Shown piece by piece: positions 34,620 through 43,508 of a DNA stretch of 64,000 nt (position 1 is its first letter; every line of letters starts with the position of its first letter). The DNA lies in NCBI GenBank assembly GCA_949902595.1, contig CATLDC010000002.1, positions 1 to 64,000 on the forward strand. Direction: 5' to 3'. The translations under genes were made by a program, and so were the position numbers. The notes below the pieces were generated by a model. That model saw only the letters and a list, made by a program, of their open reading frames with translations, did not search any database and was not told the DNA's origin. Source of the DNA: an uncultured Candidatus Melainabacteria bacterium. Its GTDB lineage: Bacteria > Cyanobacteriota > Vampirovibrionia > Gastranaerophilales > Gastranaerophilaceae.

Positions 34620-35940
34620 CGTCATCCTCGTCATTTCTAATAATTTCATATAACAAACTTTTGTGCGCAGGCTTGCTTTCACTTATGATAAAAGCCTCGT
34701 CGCAAAATCTCTGCGCAGCCTTTGTGCTTTCCTCGCAGTTTGAGTAAATTGTGTACAAAGTCTCGCCCTTTTTAACGTATTCCCCGCTTTTCTTGTTGAG
34801 ATAAATCCCGACACTGTAATCAATTGTGTTGCTGTATTTGTCCCTGCTGGCGCCGAGCAAAGAAGCTGCGTGTGCAATATTGTACGCGTTTATATTATGC
34901 ACATAACCGTTCTTCTTGGCTTCACACTCAATCTTGAAACACGGAAGCTCAAACCTGTCGTAATCGTCAATAACATCCGGATTTCCGCCCTGCGCTTTAA
35001 TTAGTTCGCGGAATTTTTCAAGCGCTTTTCCGGACTCAACAAGCCCTCTAAGGTAGTTAACCGCCTCTGTTGTATTCTCATACATGTCAAGGTTTTGAAG
35101 GATTATCGCAGCAAAAGAGTAGGTTAATTCTGCTAAATCGCCCGTTTTTATATTCCCCTTCAAAAACTCTATTGCCTCAATTATCTCAAGCGTGTTCCCG
35201 ATAGCGCGCCCGAGCGGCTCTTCCATCGAAGTCACAACCGCTGTAATCTTCTTTCCAAGCTGCTTACCGATATTCACTATAAGTCTTGAGAGGTGCACAG
35301 CATCTTCTGCTGTTTTCATAAACGCACCGGAACCATACTTAACATCAATAATTATTGTGTTTGTGCCTGATGCCAGCTTTTTCGAGATAATAGAAGATGC
35401 AATAAGCGCATCATTATCAACTGTTGCGGTTTGGTTTCTAAGAGAATGCAGCTTTTTATCAGCAGGCGCAAGGTTCTTGTCCTGCGAAGCGATTACTGCG
35501 TTGATACTGCTTACCTGATTTACAATAGCCTGCGTTGTAAGGTTTGTATTAAACCCCGGGATTGCTTCGAGTTTGTCAACAGTTCCGGCTGCGTGCCCGA
35601 GCCCTCTGTCTGCAAGCTTTGCAACAGGGATTCCGGCAGCAGCAAGCAGCGGGATGAGGGTTATTGTAACATTATCACCCACACCGCCTGTTGAGTGTTT
35701 ATCCACAACAGAGTTTTTCAGCTCGCCAAAGTCAATAGTGTCACCGGAAGAAGCAAGAGCTTCCGTAAAAAACGCGGTCTCGTCCTCATTCAGGCCTTTA
35801 AAGCACACAGCCATAAGCCATGCCGAGATTTGGGAATCGTTTGCAGACTCGCTCATAATTGTATTAACAATGTAGCAAATCTCGTCTCTGGTATGGTGAA
35901 GTCCCTGTTTTTTCTTTTCAATCAGGTCAACAAAGTTCAT
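34612..35940 (-). CDS. deoA: Pyrimidine-nucleoside (thymidine) phosphorylase
   Basis: 442 residues, full length. The family signature DKHSTGGVGDNVTITLIPLLAAAG and the phosphate/nucleoside-binding ADRGLGHAAGTVDKLEAIPG are intact. It cleaves thymidine, deoxyuridine or uridine with phosphate in nucleoside salvage. Its ATG immediately follows the ompH stop (sharing one base) and no clear SD is visible, so translational coupling is likely. Confidence 0.95.
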   Translation of the reverse strand: MNFVDLIEKKKQGLHHTRDEICYIVNTIMSESANDSQISAWLMAVCFKGLNEDETAFFTEALASSGDTIDFGELKNSVVDKHSTGGVGDNVTITLIPLLAAAGIPVAKLADRGLGHAAGTVDKLEAIPGFNTNLTTQAIVNQVSSINAVIASQDKNLAPADKKLHSLRNQTATVDNDALIASSIISKKLASGTNTIIIDVKYGSGAFMKTAEDAVHLSRLIVNIGKQLGKKITAVVTSMEEPLGRAIGNTLEIIEAIEFLKGNIKTGDLAELTYSFAAIILQNLDMYENTTEAVNYLRGLVESGKALEKFRELIKAQGGNPDVIDDYDRFELPCFKIECEAKKNGYVHNINAYNIAHAASLLGASRDKYSNTIDYSVGIYLNKKSGEYVKKGETLYTIYSNCEESTKAAQRFCDEAFIISESKPAHKSLLYEIIRNDEDDDV

Positions 35941-36389
35941 TATTTTTTAACGCCTTTTAGTTTTGCAATTACAATATCGGTAATATCAACACCGCCAACA
36001 AAAACACCTCTTTGATCCATAATTGCATCGAGTTTTTGCTCAACCATTACAGCTTTTGCAGCGTCTTTAATCTTTGTATAAACTTCCTGTTCTCTTTTGT
36101 TCTTCAAAGTAACATAAGCTGTTTCTTTTGCCTTAAATTCCTGTGCAACTTTTTCTTCAAAAGTCTGTTTCTTCAAAGGTGTATCCAAAGATTTGTATTC
36201 TTTTTCTTTATCAACAAGGAATTGCTGCATTTCCAGTCCTTTTGCGTCAACTTCTTTTGTAACCTGTTTTGCGTAATCGTAGTTTGCAATTACTTTTGCA
36301 TAATCGATATAACCAACTCCGCCTGCATTAGCAATACCTGTCACAGCAGCAAGCATAAGTACAACAAGCCCTAATTTAATTTTTTTCAT
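35940..36389 (-). CDS. Periplasmic chaperone OmpH/Skp family
   Basis: 149 residues with a signal peptide (MKKIKLGLVVLMLAAVTGIANA). VGYIDYAKVIANYDYA at the mature N-terminus and a long charged helical hairpin are typical of Skp/OmpH, which shields unfolded outer-membrane proteins. The internal ATG behind TTAGGAGG was chosen; the in-frame upstream codons include a TATAAT box. It directly follows bamA, as in many diderms. Confidence 0.88.
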   Translation of the reverse strand: MKKIKLGLVVLMLAAVTGIANAGGVGYIDYAKVIANYDYAKQVTKEVDAKGLEMQQFLVDKEKEYKSLDTPLKKQTFEEKVAQEFKAKETAYVTLKNKREQEVYTKIKDAAKAVMVEQKLDAIMDQRGVFVGGVDITDIVIAKLKGVKK

Positions 36390-36435
36390 ACAAAACCTCC
36401 TAATATCTATAATATCATTATACAATACTTTTTTA

Positions 36436-38334
36436 TTAGTACATCATATCGCCTGCACCAAACGTGAAGTATCCGTTAGGAGAACCGTTCGGGCCAGGGT
36501 TTGTAAGCGGGAAGCCGTAGTCAACAGACAGCGGACCAACACCCGGCATATTTATCTTCAAACCAATACCGGCAGTAATTGCATGAATCGGTCTGTCATA
36601 TAATGTACTAGAAATAGTAGGGTCAAACACACGCCCTGCATCAACCCAGAAAGTTATTCTCAAATTCTGCAAGAAGTTAACCTTGAGCCTGTCAACAAAC
36701 GGAATCGGAGTTGCGAGCTCTGCAGAACCCATAATGAACGACGTACCTGTACCAACCCCGTTAACCTTGTAACCTCTGATTGTATAAGGTCCGCCAAGAC
36801 GATAAGCCATAACTTCAGGCATGTCTGAACCGTGCGCCTTCAAACCGCCGCGGCCGGTGAAGGTCAAAGAAGACTTCCTGGCGATTGGAATATATTTTTT
36901 AGCCATTGCTGTTAAACGCCCGTTTGTTTTACCAAACCCGTCGAGTCCGAACGCTTCTTCATATCTAACAGAAGCAAGAGCACCGTGGCGCGGGTTAACA
37001 ACAGAGTCTCTGGAATCGTAAGCCAACCCCGGAGCTATTCTTAAGAACAATCCGCCTTCAAGCTGCTTAGCACGGTCTGCAATATTAAGGTTGTGCAGCC
37101 TGTACATAGAGCTTATGCCGGCAATATCACCTTCATCAAGGTTAATGTATTCAACACCGCCGGTTAATGTTGTTGACAGATGACGGTTGTATTTGAGTCT
37201 ATGAGCCACAGTACCTTCAATACCGATTCTGCGCTCAACTGCAAGCGGAATCTGGTAGCTGCCCAAGTCTCTGAAATAGATTTTGCTCATCAAAGAATTG
37301 TCAGCATTCAGAAAATGAGGCTCAAAAAAGCTCAATTCAGCCTGATAGTTCATGTGGTTCTTGATTGAAGAGTCACTCATCAGGATACCGGAACCAACCA
37401 GACCTGTAAGAGACACCCTCTGGTTCATTCCTCTAAAGTTGTTATCTGAGATACCCACAGAGCCGAACGCACCGGTTGCAGAATCCAAGCCGCCACCCAC
37501 TGAAACAGAAGCGGTTCTCTGTTCTTTTAGCTCAATTGTGATATCAAACTTATCCGGATCGTCTTCCGATACTTCAATCGTTCTGTTTACATCCTTAAAC
37601 GCCTGTGTGGAATACAGTCTAACCAAATCCTGTTTAACCTGGTTTTCGTTATAAACAGTACCTGGTTCTGTCATAATATTACGTTCAACAACATAACCCT
37701 TAGTTTTTTCGTTTCCGGTAATCAGAATCTTGTTAATCTTACCTTCCGTAATACTAAGGTTCAAAGTCCCATCCGGATCATCGTAAATCGAATCTATTTT
37801 GGATAGAATATAACCTTTTGAATAGTAGCAGTTATTAATCTTTTCCATTGCTTCGTTAATCGCGGTGATGTTTTGCGGCTTGCCTTTCAAAGGAAGCAGG
37901 TACTGCATAATCTCATCACCCGAAACAACTGTGTTACCTTCTATCGTAAAATCAGTAACAGGGATATTTTCCTCCAGAATAATCTTGAGTGAAATCGTTC
38001 CGTTTGAGTTCTTAACCGGAATCGCCTTCATTCTTTCTGTAAAATATCCGAGTCTGTAGATTGTCTTCAAGTCCTGCTGCATCTGGTCTTTGTCGTACAA
38101 ATCACCTTTTTTCAAAGACATTTTTGAAAGGATGTAGTCAGGTCTAATGATATTAGAGCCAAGAATCTCGATATCGTTAATATACGCTGTATTGCTGTCG
38201 TAAGAAGACTCTTCAATGTAGTCAAGTTCTTCTCCGGCTTCTTCTGCAAGGCAAGCACAATAAGGGGTTGATAAAGCTCCCAACACCATTGCAAAGATTA
38301 TTAAGTTTTTATATAAACCTGATAGATTAATCAA
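36436..38334 (-). CDS. bamA: Outer membrane protein assembly factor BamA (Omp85)
   Basis: 632 residues with an N-terminal signal sequence, about three POTRA domains (e.g. NDIEILGSNIIRPDYILSKMSLKKGD) and a 16-strand-type barrel ending FGAGDMMY. The L6 loop motif region YRLGGPYTIRGYKVNGVGTG contains the conserved RGY. The start codon appears to be TTG behind GTGGAGTGG. BamA inserts outer-membrane beta-barrels; its presence shows a diderm envelope. Confidence 0.95.
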   Translation of the reverse strand: MINLSGLYKNLIIFAMVLGALSTPYCACLAEEAGEELDYIEESSYDSNTAYINDIEILGSNIIRPDYILSKMSLKKGDLYDKDQMQQDLKTIYRLGYFTERMKAIPVKNSNGTISLKIILEENIPVTDFTIEGNTVVSGDEIMQYLLPLKGKPQNITAINEAMEKINNCYYSKGYILSKIDSIYDDPDGTLNLSITEGKINKILITGNEKTKGYVVERNIMTEPGTVYNENQVKQDLVRLYSTQAFKDVNRTIEVSEDDPDKFDITIELKEQRTASVSVGGGLDSATGAFGSVGISDNNFRGMNQRVSLTGLVGSGILMSDSSIKNHMNYQAELSFFEPHFLNADNSLMSKIYFRDLGSYQIPLAVERRIGIEGTVAHRLKYNRHLSTTLTGGVEYINLDEGDIAGISSMYRLHNLNIADRAKQLEGGLFLRIAPGLAYDSRDSVVNPRHGALASVRYEEAFGLDGFGKTNGRLTAMAKKYIPIARKSSLTFTGRGGLKAHGSDMPEVMAYRLGGPYTIRGYKVNGVGTGTSFIMGSAELATPIPFVDRLKVNFLQNLRITFWVDAGRVFDPTISSTLYDRPIHAITAGIGLKINMPGVGPLSVDYGFPLTNPGPNGSPNGYFTFGAGDMMY

Positions 38335-38401
38335 CTATCCACTCCACAGCGTTATATATTAATAATCATACCACAAATATGGAAATTGTTGTACGATTAT
38401 T

Positions 38402-38460
38402 GTACGAAATTTTTCACAGAAAGGCAATTATTTTCTGCCCGAAGACTTTATATATACAAG
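38402..38460 (+). promoter_or_regulatory. Shared promoter motif, site 3
   Basis: GTACGA at 38402, TTTCACA at 38412, GGCAATTATT at 38423 and ACTTTATATATACAAG at 38445. The SD follows immediately, implying a very short leader. Confidence 0.7.
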
Positions 38461-38470
38461 GGGGATATTT

Positions 38471-38980
38471 ATGCCGTCAAATAAATCATTTTTCGTAAAA
38501 AACGAAGCCTCGATATCCTTGCGCGACGGGAGCATTGGAGACTATCTGGGCGGAGGAATCAAATACAGCACCCAAGCAGGAAGTTATGAGGGCATGGTTG
38601 CATTCCGCGCGAACAAGGATTCAAAAGGCGGGTTTGCAGAATTTAAATACACCACCCCGAAAGTCAAGGATATGGCTCTTGAATCAAGAACAAGGGTTCA
38701 GATTGAAGACACCGGAAACAGCATGACAACAAGGCTTGCCGCTAAATACTCAACCAACATAGGGAAAATCAACATTTACGAAATCGCCGGAGCAACAGCA
38801 AAGTTCAAAGGCGGTCTCAAATCCCTCACCCCGTCCTCGCTGACCGGAGCCGGAATTAACGTAACACCGAAGCTCAACTGTTACGTTGAAGGCGAAGTCA
38901 GCAAGAGCTACAACGCACAGACAAAGAGCTGGGGAAAATTTTCTCCGGCTGCTTATGTAGGAGTGAAGTACACTTTCTAA
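38471..38980 (+). CDS. Small beta-barrel-like protein without signal peptide
   Basis: 169 residues. ATG follows a strong SD (AAGGGGGAT). Alternating hydrophobic/polar strands (e.g. GGIKYSTQAGSYEGMVAFRA) and a C-terminal aromatic ending (AAYVGVKYTF) look like an outer-membrane beta-barrel, but the N-terminus (MPSNKSFFVKNEASISLRDG) has no hydrophobic signal sequence. It is driven by shared promoter site 3. Function unknown. Confidence 0.65.
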   Translation: MPSNKSFFVKNEASISLRDGSIGDYLGGGIKYSTQAGSYEGMVAFRANKDSKGGFAEFKYTTPKVKDMALESRTRVQIEDTGNSMTTRLAAKYSTNIGKINIYEIAGATAKFKGGLKSLTPSSLTGAGINVTPKLNCYVEGEVSKSYNAQTKSWGKFSPAAYVGVKYTF

Positions 38981-38986
38981 ACACTA

Positions 38987-39012
38987 CGCCCTCTTCTTAA
39001 AAGAAGAGGGCG
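38987..39012. terminator. Strong hairpin between convergent genes
   Basis: A perfect 12-bp palindrome CGCCCTCTTCTT/AAGAAGAGGGCG with a 2-nt AA between arms. No T tract follows, so it may act as a transcription pause or mRNA 3'-end stabiliser for both convergent genes. Confidence 0.6.
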
Positions 39013-39028
39013 AGGATTCTGGATAATT

Positions 39029-40219
39029 CTATCCGACGATTGACTTATATATGAGACTGGATGCCTTTACAATAAAATCTTTTCCCTGAGGTGCGTTATG
39101 AGGGCGGTTTGCAAGGATAACAACAATGTATTTCTTGCCGTTTTGAGCGTACACAATACCAGCATCCCCGAGCATTGTTCCGATATCGCCTGTTTTATGG
39201 ATAAACAGAGCGCCTTCGCCCAGCCCTGCTGCGATTAGTCTGTTGTTTTTAACATGGCTCAGGTAATCAATAATGTATTCTCTTGAATTGATATTCAGGA
39301 ATCCCGGGTTATCGAGGTTATAAAGAATCTTAGCGATATCTTTTGCAGTTGTTTTGTTTGTTCCGGTCAAATCAGGGAGCCATGTTCTTACATAAGTTGT
39401 TGAGATTCCCCAATCTCTTAGCCCGATATTAACATCGTCCATGCCGCCCATTTTTGCCATAATCATATTTGTTGAAGTGTTGTCAGAGTCCTGAATCATT
39501 GTTTTTGCAAGAGAATCCAGTGAATATTTTCTGCCGGTTTGAGCGTATTGCAGATTTCCGGAGCCTGATGATTTGTAGTAATCAGTGAGAGTCATCTCGT
39601 CATAGATTGTCATCTGGTTTGCTTCAATAGATTTAAACAGGCGAACAAGCACAGGAAGCTTGATAATGCTTGCAGCAGAGTACATGCTGTCCGCATTAAT
39701 ATCAACATACTGTCCGTTTTCGTATTCCCAAACATAAACAGAAGGTTTGATTGTCGGGTACTGCGCCATCAAAGCCTTGAGTTGGCTCTTCAAACCTCCC
39801 ATTTCGTTTGTATGGTACATTGTTGTGACTTCGCTATGAGTTTTCTGGATAGTAGGAGTGAGCATCAGTCTGTTATTAAACAGGTCATTACTCAAATAGT
39901 TTGTCACAGGGTTTGCCATTGCGTACAAATCCGCTGCAACAGGTTTTCTGTAATGTTTTTGCGCCAGACCTTTTGCCGGTTCAACACTTGTTTGAACTTT
40001 ATCCGGAGTAAACACCTGATGAATCATCCTGTTAAAGGATACCGGGAACACAAAGTACATAATCACAGCAAGAAAAGAAAGCACAACCATCTGGCGAAGT
40101 AGGTTAAAGCTGGTTTGCTTTTTTGCAACGCGTTTTTTGGAAACACGTCTTACGACCTTTCTATCAGGTACAACATGAAGTCTTCTTGGTTCTGTTTTTT
40201 GCTGTTGATAGGCGTACAC
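39029..40219 (-). CDS. Membrane-anchored class A beta-lactamase-like serine hydrolase
   Basis: 396 residues: a basic cytoplasmic N-terminus, one TM helix (~43-60), a linker and a penicillin-recognising domain. The active-site motifs are SIIK (Ser184-Lys187), SDN (245-247) and KTG (342-344). The omega-loop Glu of class A beta-lactamases (ExxLN) is not seen at the expected place (WLPDLTGTN instead). It may therefore be a PBP-like enzyme or weak acylator rather than a resistance enzyme. GTG start behind TTGGAGGA. Confidence 0.8.
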   Translation of the reverse strand: MYAYQQQKTEPRRLHVVPDRKVVRRVSKKRVAKKQTSFNLLRQMVVLSFLAVIMYFVFPVSFNRMIHQVFTPDKVQTSVEPAKGLAQKHYRKPVAADLYAMANPVTNYLSNDLFNNRLMLTPTIQKTHSEVTTMYHTNEMGGLKSQLKALMAQYPTIKPSVYVWEYENGQYVDINADSMYSAASIIKLPVLVRLFKSIEANQMTIYDEMTLTDYYKSSGSGNLQYAQTGRKYSLDSLAKTMIQDSDNTSTNMIMAKMGGMDDVNIGLRDWGISTTYVRTWLPDLTGTNKTTAKDIAKILYNLDNPGFLNINSREYIIDYLSHVKNNRLIAAGLGEGALFIHKTGDIGTMLGDAGIVYAQNGKKYIVVILANRPHNAPQGKDFIVKASSLIYKSIVG

Positions 40220-40394
40220 TTAAGGTTCCTCCAAATCCCTCTATTATATTATCATCATATGCTTTTGGATTTAATCCTTCAAATAGTCGAATTCAAATCT
40301 GAACAACAAAAATATAGCCCGATATAACTAACTCCTCATACCAATGTTATCGGGGTAAATCCTCTTACAATATAAAAGAAAAAAGGAGTTCTTT

Positions 40395-40715
40395 ATGAAA
40401 AAGTTTTTAATATTATCAGCCATTCTATTCGCCTTACCTTCTTATGCAATGTGTCCTGTTGACGGTGGTGAGACAGTCTGCTCCCTGCCTGGTTTCAGGG
40501 AGCAGGTTTCACCTATCTACAAACCCGGAACAGGCATAAGTGAGTTTTCAGGCTCGCCTGAAGCACGGCTCAAGCCGCTTGACAGAAGCGATATCAGCAA
40601 GCAAATCAAAGGTGTGGTGCCGGATGGCAGTGATTTGAATTACAACTCGAGCTGTCAGTTCGGGGTGTGCATGCAAAACAGAAGCACGCCGTTGTTTGAA
40701 CAGCCAAAACAATAG
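40395..40715 (+). CDS. Small secreted protein with four mature cysteines
   Basis: 106 residues with signal peptide MKKFLILSAILFALPSYA. The mature chain has Cys in AMCPVDGGETVCSLPG and SSCQFGVCMQ, which could form two disulfides. SD AAAGGAG. No family recognised. Confidence 0.7.
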   Translation: MKKFLILSAILFALPSYAMCPVDGGETVCSLPGFREQVSPIYKPGTGISEFSGSPEARLKPLDRSDISKQIKGVVPDGSDLNYNSSCQFGVCMQNRSTPLFEQPKQ

Positions 40716-40727
40716 GAGTAAACAGGA

Positions 40728-40757
40728 GGGGCGCGCCTTAAGGCTCGCCCCTTACTT
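40728..40757. terminator. GC-rich hairpin between convergent genes
   Basis: GGGGCGCGCCTT/AAGGCTCGCCCC inverted repeat with one mismatch, followed by a T-rich tail. It serves the secreted protein gene and probably serS on the other strand. Confidence 0.75.
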
Positions 40758-40758
40758 A

Positions 40759-42021
40759 TTATATCTTGTCAAATCCTGCGTATTTTCTTAATACTTCCGG
40801 AATAATGATTGTTCCGTCTTCCTGCTGGAAGTTTTCCACAATCGCGGCAAAGGTTCTTCCAACTGCGAGCCCTGAGCCGTTAAGCGTGTGGACAAATCTG
40901 ATTTTTCCATCCTTATCGCGGTATCTGATGTTCGCGCGTCTTGCCTGATAGTCGCCAAAGTTTGAGCAGCTTGAGATTTCTTTATACGTATTATATGAAG
41001 GTAGCCAAACTTCAAGGTCGAAGCACTTGTTTGCGCTGAACCCGATATCAGCCGTACAAAGAGCGACTCTTCTGTATGGGAGCCCCAATTTTTCAAGACA
41101 AACTTCCGCGTTTCTTGTAAGTTTTTCGTGCTCATCTTTGCTTGACTCAGGAGTTGTAAGTTTTACCATTTCAACTTTGTTAAACTGGTGAACTCTAATC
41201 AGCCCTCTTGTATCTTTACCCGCAGAACCTGCTTCGCGTCTAAAGCACGGAGTATAAGCAGTCATATATTTAGGCAAATCATCTTCCGAAAGGATTTCGC
41301 CTGAATAAATATTTGTAACAGGGACTTCCGCAGTAGGTATCAAATACAAATCTTCGTCAACACATTTGTACATATCCTCAGCAAACTTAGGTAGCTGACC
41401 TGTACCGGTCATAGTTGCAGCGTTTGCCATAAACGGAGGCAGAATTTCTTCGTATCCGTGTTCTTCTGTATGCAAATCCAAGAAAAACTGAATAATTGCG
41501 CGCTCCAATCTTGCGCCTTTGCCTCTATACAGAGTGAATCTTGACTGCGAAATCTTAACCCCGCGCTCAAAATCAACAATCCCCTTTTCTTCACACAAAT
41601 CCCAGTGTGCCTTAGGGTTAAACGAAAATTTTGTAGGCTCACCCCAGGTTTTAACAGTCGGGTTATCGTCTTCTGATTGTCCGACAGGTGTTGTCTCATC
41701 CGGAATGTTAGGTGTTCTTAAAAGCAAATCTCTTTGAGCATTATCAAGTTCAACCTGCTTCTCTTCAAGAGATTTAATTTCATCCCCGAGAGCCCTGACT
41801 TCTTCCTGAATAGCGTCAGTATTTTCGCCATTCTTCTTCATCATACCGATTTTCTGCGATTCGTTTTTTCTCTTTGCTCTAAGCTCGTCTGCCTGAGCCT
41901 GAATCTTTCTTCTATCAGCATCAATCTCCAAAACTTTGTCAATAGAAAGTTCCGGATTTCTTCGCTTCAAAAGTTCATTAATCTTTTCAGGGTTTTCTCT
42001 AATCAGTTTAATATCTAACAT
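40759..42021 (-). CDS. serS: Serine-tRNA ligase
   Basis: 420 residues, class II synthetase. The N-terminal coiled-coil arm that binds tRNA-Ser (residues ~28-100), motif 2 ([24 protein letters not shown]) and motif 3 ([19 protein letters not shown]) are present. SD GAGGT is 9 nt before ATG. Monocistronic. Confidence 0.97.
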   Translation of the reverse strand: MLDIKLIRENPEKINELLKRRNPELSIDKVLEIDADRRKIQAQADELRAKRKNESQKIGMMKKNGENTDAIQEEVRALGDEIKSLEEKQVELDNAQRDLLLRTPNIPDETTPVGQSEDDNPTVKTWGEPTKFSFNPKAHWDLCEEKGIVDFERGVKISQSRFTLYRGKGARLERAIIQFFLDLHTEEHGYEEILPPFMANAATMTGTGQLPKFAEDMYKCVDEDLYLIPTAEVPVTNIYSGEILSEDDLPKYMTAYTPCFRREAGSAGKDTRGLIRVHQFNKVEMVKLTTPESSKDEHEKLTRNAEVCLEKLGLPYRRVALCTADIGFSANKCFDLEVWLPSYNTYKEISSCSNFGDYQARRANIRYRDKDGKIRFVHTLNGSGLAVGRTFAAIVENFQQEDGTIIIPEVLRKYAGFDKI

Positions 42022-42078
42022 TCTTAATACCTCTTTTCTTGTCTTATTAGTAGCACAAAAAGAATGAAATGTATAGAT

Positions 42079-42103
42079 ATTGGTGGAGCAAGCTCCACCC
42101 TAC
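42079..42103 (+). repeat. 25-bp inverted repeat, left copy
   Basis: A hairpin GGTGGAGC-AA-GCTCCACC within a 25-nt unit; the identical unit in inverted orientation lies at 42329-42353. The two enclose the small membrane-protein gene. Confidence 0.85.
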
Positions 42104-42117
42104 AACTACAACTTTGC

Positions 42118-42306
42118 TTAAATAGCAACGACAATACACCCCAAAATAATTAACCCGATAATTATACAGTCAATTATTCGTTTAGCGGAATGTAAACCAT
42201 CATAATAACCTAAAACCTGTCTTACACATGCAAGGACTGCTATAATACAAAAAAGCAAAACTAATATTGGGTGGTCTCCCATTGCACGATATCCTAATCT
42301 CAACAT
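42118..42306 (-). CDS. Small two-TM membrane protein
   Basis: 62 residues with two hydrophobic segments (ILVLLFCIIAVLACV and IIDCIIIGLIILGCIVVAI) separated by a short polar loop (GYYDGLHSAKR). SD AAAGGAT is at proper distance from ATG. It sits alone inside a pair of perfect 25-bp inverted repeats between serS and queA. Function unknown. Confidence 0.6.
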   Translation of the reverse strand: MLRLGYRAMGDHPILVLLFCIIAVLACVRQVLGYYDGLHSAKRIIDCIIIGLIILGCIVVAI

Positions 42307-42328
42307 CTCTATCCTTTCAATAAATACA

Positions 42329-42353
42329 GTAGGGTGGAGCTTGCTCCACCAAT
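42329..42353 (-). repeat. 25-bp inverted repeat, right copy
   Basis: Exact reverse complement of 42079-42103. It lies just beyond the queA stop and just upstream of the small gene's SD. Confidence 0.85.
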
Positions 42354-42360
42354 TTCTTCA

Positions 42361-43404
42361 TTAATCAATAAACATGCAATCGCCATAACTGTAGAAACGA
42401 TATTTTTCTCTAATTGCTTCTTCGTACGCCTCAAAAATAAAATCCTTTGTTGCAAGCGCACTCACAAGCATAAGAAGCGTAGACTTTGGAAGATGGAAAT
42501 TCGTAATCAACTTGTCCACAACTCCAAATTCATACGGAGGGTAGATAAACAATTCAGAAGCGCCCTTACACGCTTGGATTCCGCCAAACATCTTATAAGC
42601 AGTCTCAAGAGTTCTCACAGTTGTCGTACCAACCGCAACAAGTTTTTTACCTTGAGCTTTTGCCCGATTAATCAAATCCGCTGTCTCTTGCGTAATCTCA
42701 AATGTTTCAGAATCCATATGATGGTCTAAAATATTATCACACTTAACCGGTCTGAAAGTCCCGATTCCGACATTCAGGGTCACATACCCGATTTGCACGC
42801 CTTTGTCTTTAAGCTTCTGCAAAATCTCTTCCGTAAAGTGCAAGCCCGCAGTCGGAGCTGCAACAGAGCCTTCGTTTTTTGCGTAAACGGTCTGGTATCT
42901 CTCTAAATCGAGTTTTTTGAGTTCTTCGTTTGTCATTTTTCGTTCAATATAAGGCGGAAGCGGGATATTGCCGACCCTGTGCAGAATCTCAAAGATATCA
43001 CCTTCATAAACCATCTGGACAAGCCATTTTCCGTCATCAGGAAGCGGCATTTTGACTTCGCAGCTCAATTCGTCAGAAATCTTTATCACAGTGCCGACTC
43101 TTACGCGTTTAGACGGTTTGATTAGAACTTCCCACTGTTTGTTATCGCGTTCCTTGAGCAGAAAGACTTCTATCTTTGCGCCAGTATCTTTATACCCGTA
43201 AAGTCTTGCAGGAATAACCTTTGTGTTATTCAGAATCAGAACATGGTTCTCATCCAGCAAGTCCACAATATCATAAAAATGTTTGTGCAAAATTTTGTGT
43301 TCGTCTCTTTTTAGCACGAGCATACGAGAGTTTTCGCGTTTATCGCTCGGGCGCTGTGCAATCAATTCTTCCGGCAGTACGTAATCAAATTCCGATAATA
43401 GCAT
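42361..43404 (-). CDS. queA: S-adenosylmethionine:tRNA ribosyltransferase-isomerase
   Basis: 347 residues. QueA transfers the ribosyl group of SAM to preQ1-tRNA in queuosine synthesis. The N-terminal FDYVLPEELIAQRPSDKR, VAAPTAGLHFTEEILQKL and the C-terminal NFHLPKSTLLMLVSALA are diagnostic. SD AAGGGG precedes ATG. It pairs functionally with tgt, encoded 14 kb away. Confidence 0.96.
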   Translation of the reverse strand: MLLSEFDYVLPEELIAQRPSDKRENSRMLVLKRDEHKILHKHFYDIVDLLDENHVLILNNTKVIPARLYGYKDTGAKIEVFLLKERDNKQWEVLIKPSKRVRVGTVIKISDELSCEVKMPLPDDGKWLVQMVYEGDIFEILHRVGNIPLPPYIERKMTNEELKKLDLERYQTVYAKNEGSVAAPTAGLHFTEEILQKLKDKGVQIGYVTLNVGIGTFRPVKCDNILDHHMDSETFEITQETADLINRAKAQGKKLVAVGTTTVRTLETAYKMFGGIQACKGASELFIYPPYEFGVVDKLITNFHLPKSTLLMLVSALATKDFIFEAYEEAIREKYRFYSYGDCMFID

Positions 43405-43508
43405 AGTTTCCCCTTAATAACTTAAGTTATTGTAGCACAAACATTTGTGTCATTCTCTTTTTGTTTGTGGAATAATAAGACTATAAATAAAAAGGAAGGA
43501 TATTAAAT

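Noticed and set aside
36270-36300. GCAATTA match resembling the shared promoter motif
   Set aside because: It lies inside the ompH coding sequence without the upstream repeats or the TATATA element.
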